A DNA stretch of 11,994 bases from an uncultured Bacilli bacterium (GTDB taxonomy: Bacteria; Bacillota_I; Bacilli_A; RF39; UBA660). The stretch's first letter is position 1, and each line of letters begins with the position of its first letter. Location of the stretch: the NCBI GenBank assembly GCA_947630885.1, contig CANRJI010000024.1, positions 1-11,994 of the forward strand, written 5' to 3'. Below the pieces are notes generated by a model that was not told the DNA's origin, made no database searches, and saw nothing but the letters and a program-made list of their open reading frames with translations. The position numbers and the translations under genes are program-made. Of this stretch, positions 11,955 through 11,994 are shown in pieces.

Positions 11955-11994
11955 CTTTATATAATTCAAAGAAATCAAAAATACTATAATTATT

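Noticed and set aside
11881..11964. 27-codon frame starting ATG 11881, encoding a basic-hydrophobic peptide (MKMLLKSYFGKF...).
   Set aside because: No Shine-Dalgarno upstream, no promoter pointing at it, and it runs through the inverted repeat and a better-looking promoter; chance is likely.
1..11994. CRISPR array or defence island.
   Set aside because: No regularly spaced direct repeats with unique spacers and no cas, restriction or abortive-infection modules are seen; the CPBP gene alone is not evidence of one.

Overview
The window is a strongly AT-rich stretch from a low-GC Firmicutes (Bacillota) chromosome. A complete spo0A gene and a YutH/CotS-like spore-coat protein gene indicate an endospore-forming lineage, or one that recently was. 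TGA is used as a stop (for example in the YutH-like and CPBP genes) and Trp is encoded by TGG, so the standard bacterial code 11 applies, not the Mycoplasma code. AT-richness, tight packing and short leaders would suit an uncultured gut Bacilli/Erysipelotrichia-like lineage; that placement is inference and no marker here settles it.

Layout. 1-830: tRNA-Val(UAC) and an S1-domain RNA-binding protein (YugI/CvfD type) on the minus strand, then a small NifU-C-like Fe-S scaffold gene on the plus strand. 833-1738 (minus): a YutH-like spore-coat pseudokinase whose promoter region is shared divergently with pgk. 1778-4725: an overlapping plus-strand operon, pgk, a YbhN/MprF-type membrane protein, then tpiA, closed by a strong terminator. 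4734-5596: spo0A with two tandem 0A-box-like sites 10 bp apart in its promoter, and its own terminator. 5630-6690: a single-pass membrane protein with a Cys-rich SH3b-like ectodomain. 6774-9222: lon, with an elaborate control region (T10 tract in the promoter spacer, repeated AAGTACT elements, terminator-like leader hairpin), ending in a bidirectional terminator. 9205-10739 (minus): a CPBP membrane protease and a membrane-anchored metallophosphoesterase joined by an ATGA overlap. 10791-11750 (minus): an Rpn/YhgA-like PD-(D/E)XK nuclease with a 12-bp tandem repeat and a palindrome on its -10. 11804-11994 holds no convincing gene; it carries an inverted repeat overlapping a possible rightward promoter.

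Most content is ordinary core metabolism, protein quality control and sporulation. No clear new defence or mobile system is visible. The most interesting signals are regulatory (spo0A, lon and rpn promoters), the insertion of a lipid-type membrane protein between pgk and tpiA, and a triosephosphate isomerase with intact catalytic residues but altered phosphate-gripping loops. The promoters I can recognise usually carry an extended -10 (TGn) and sit very close to the start codon.
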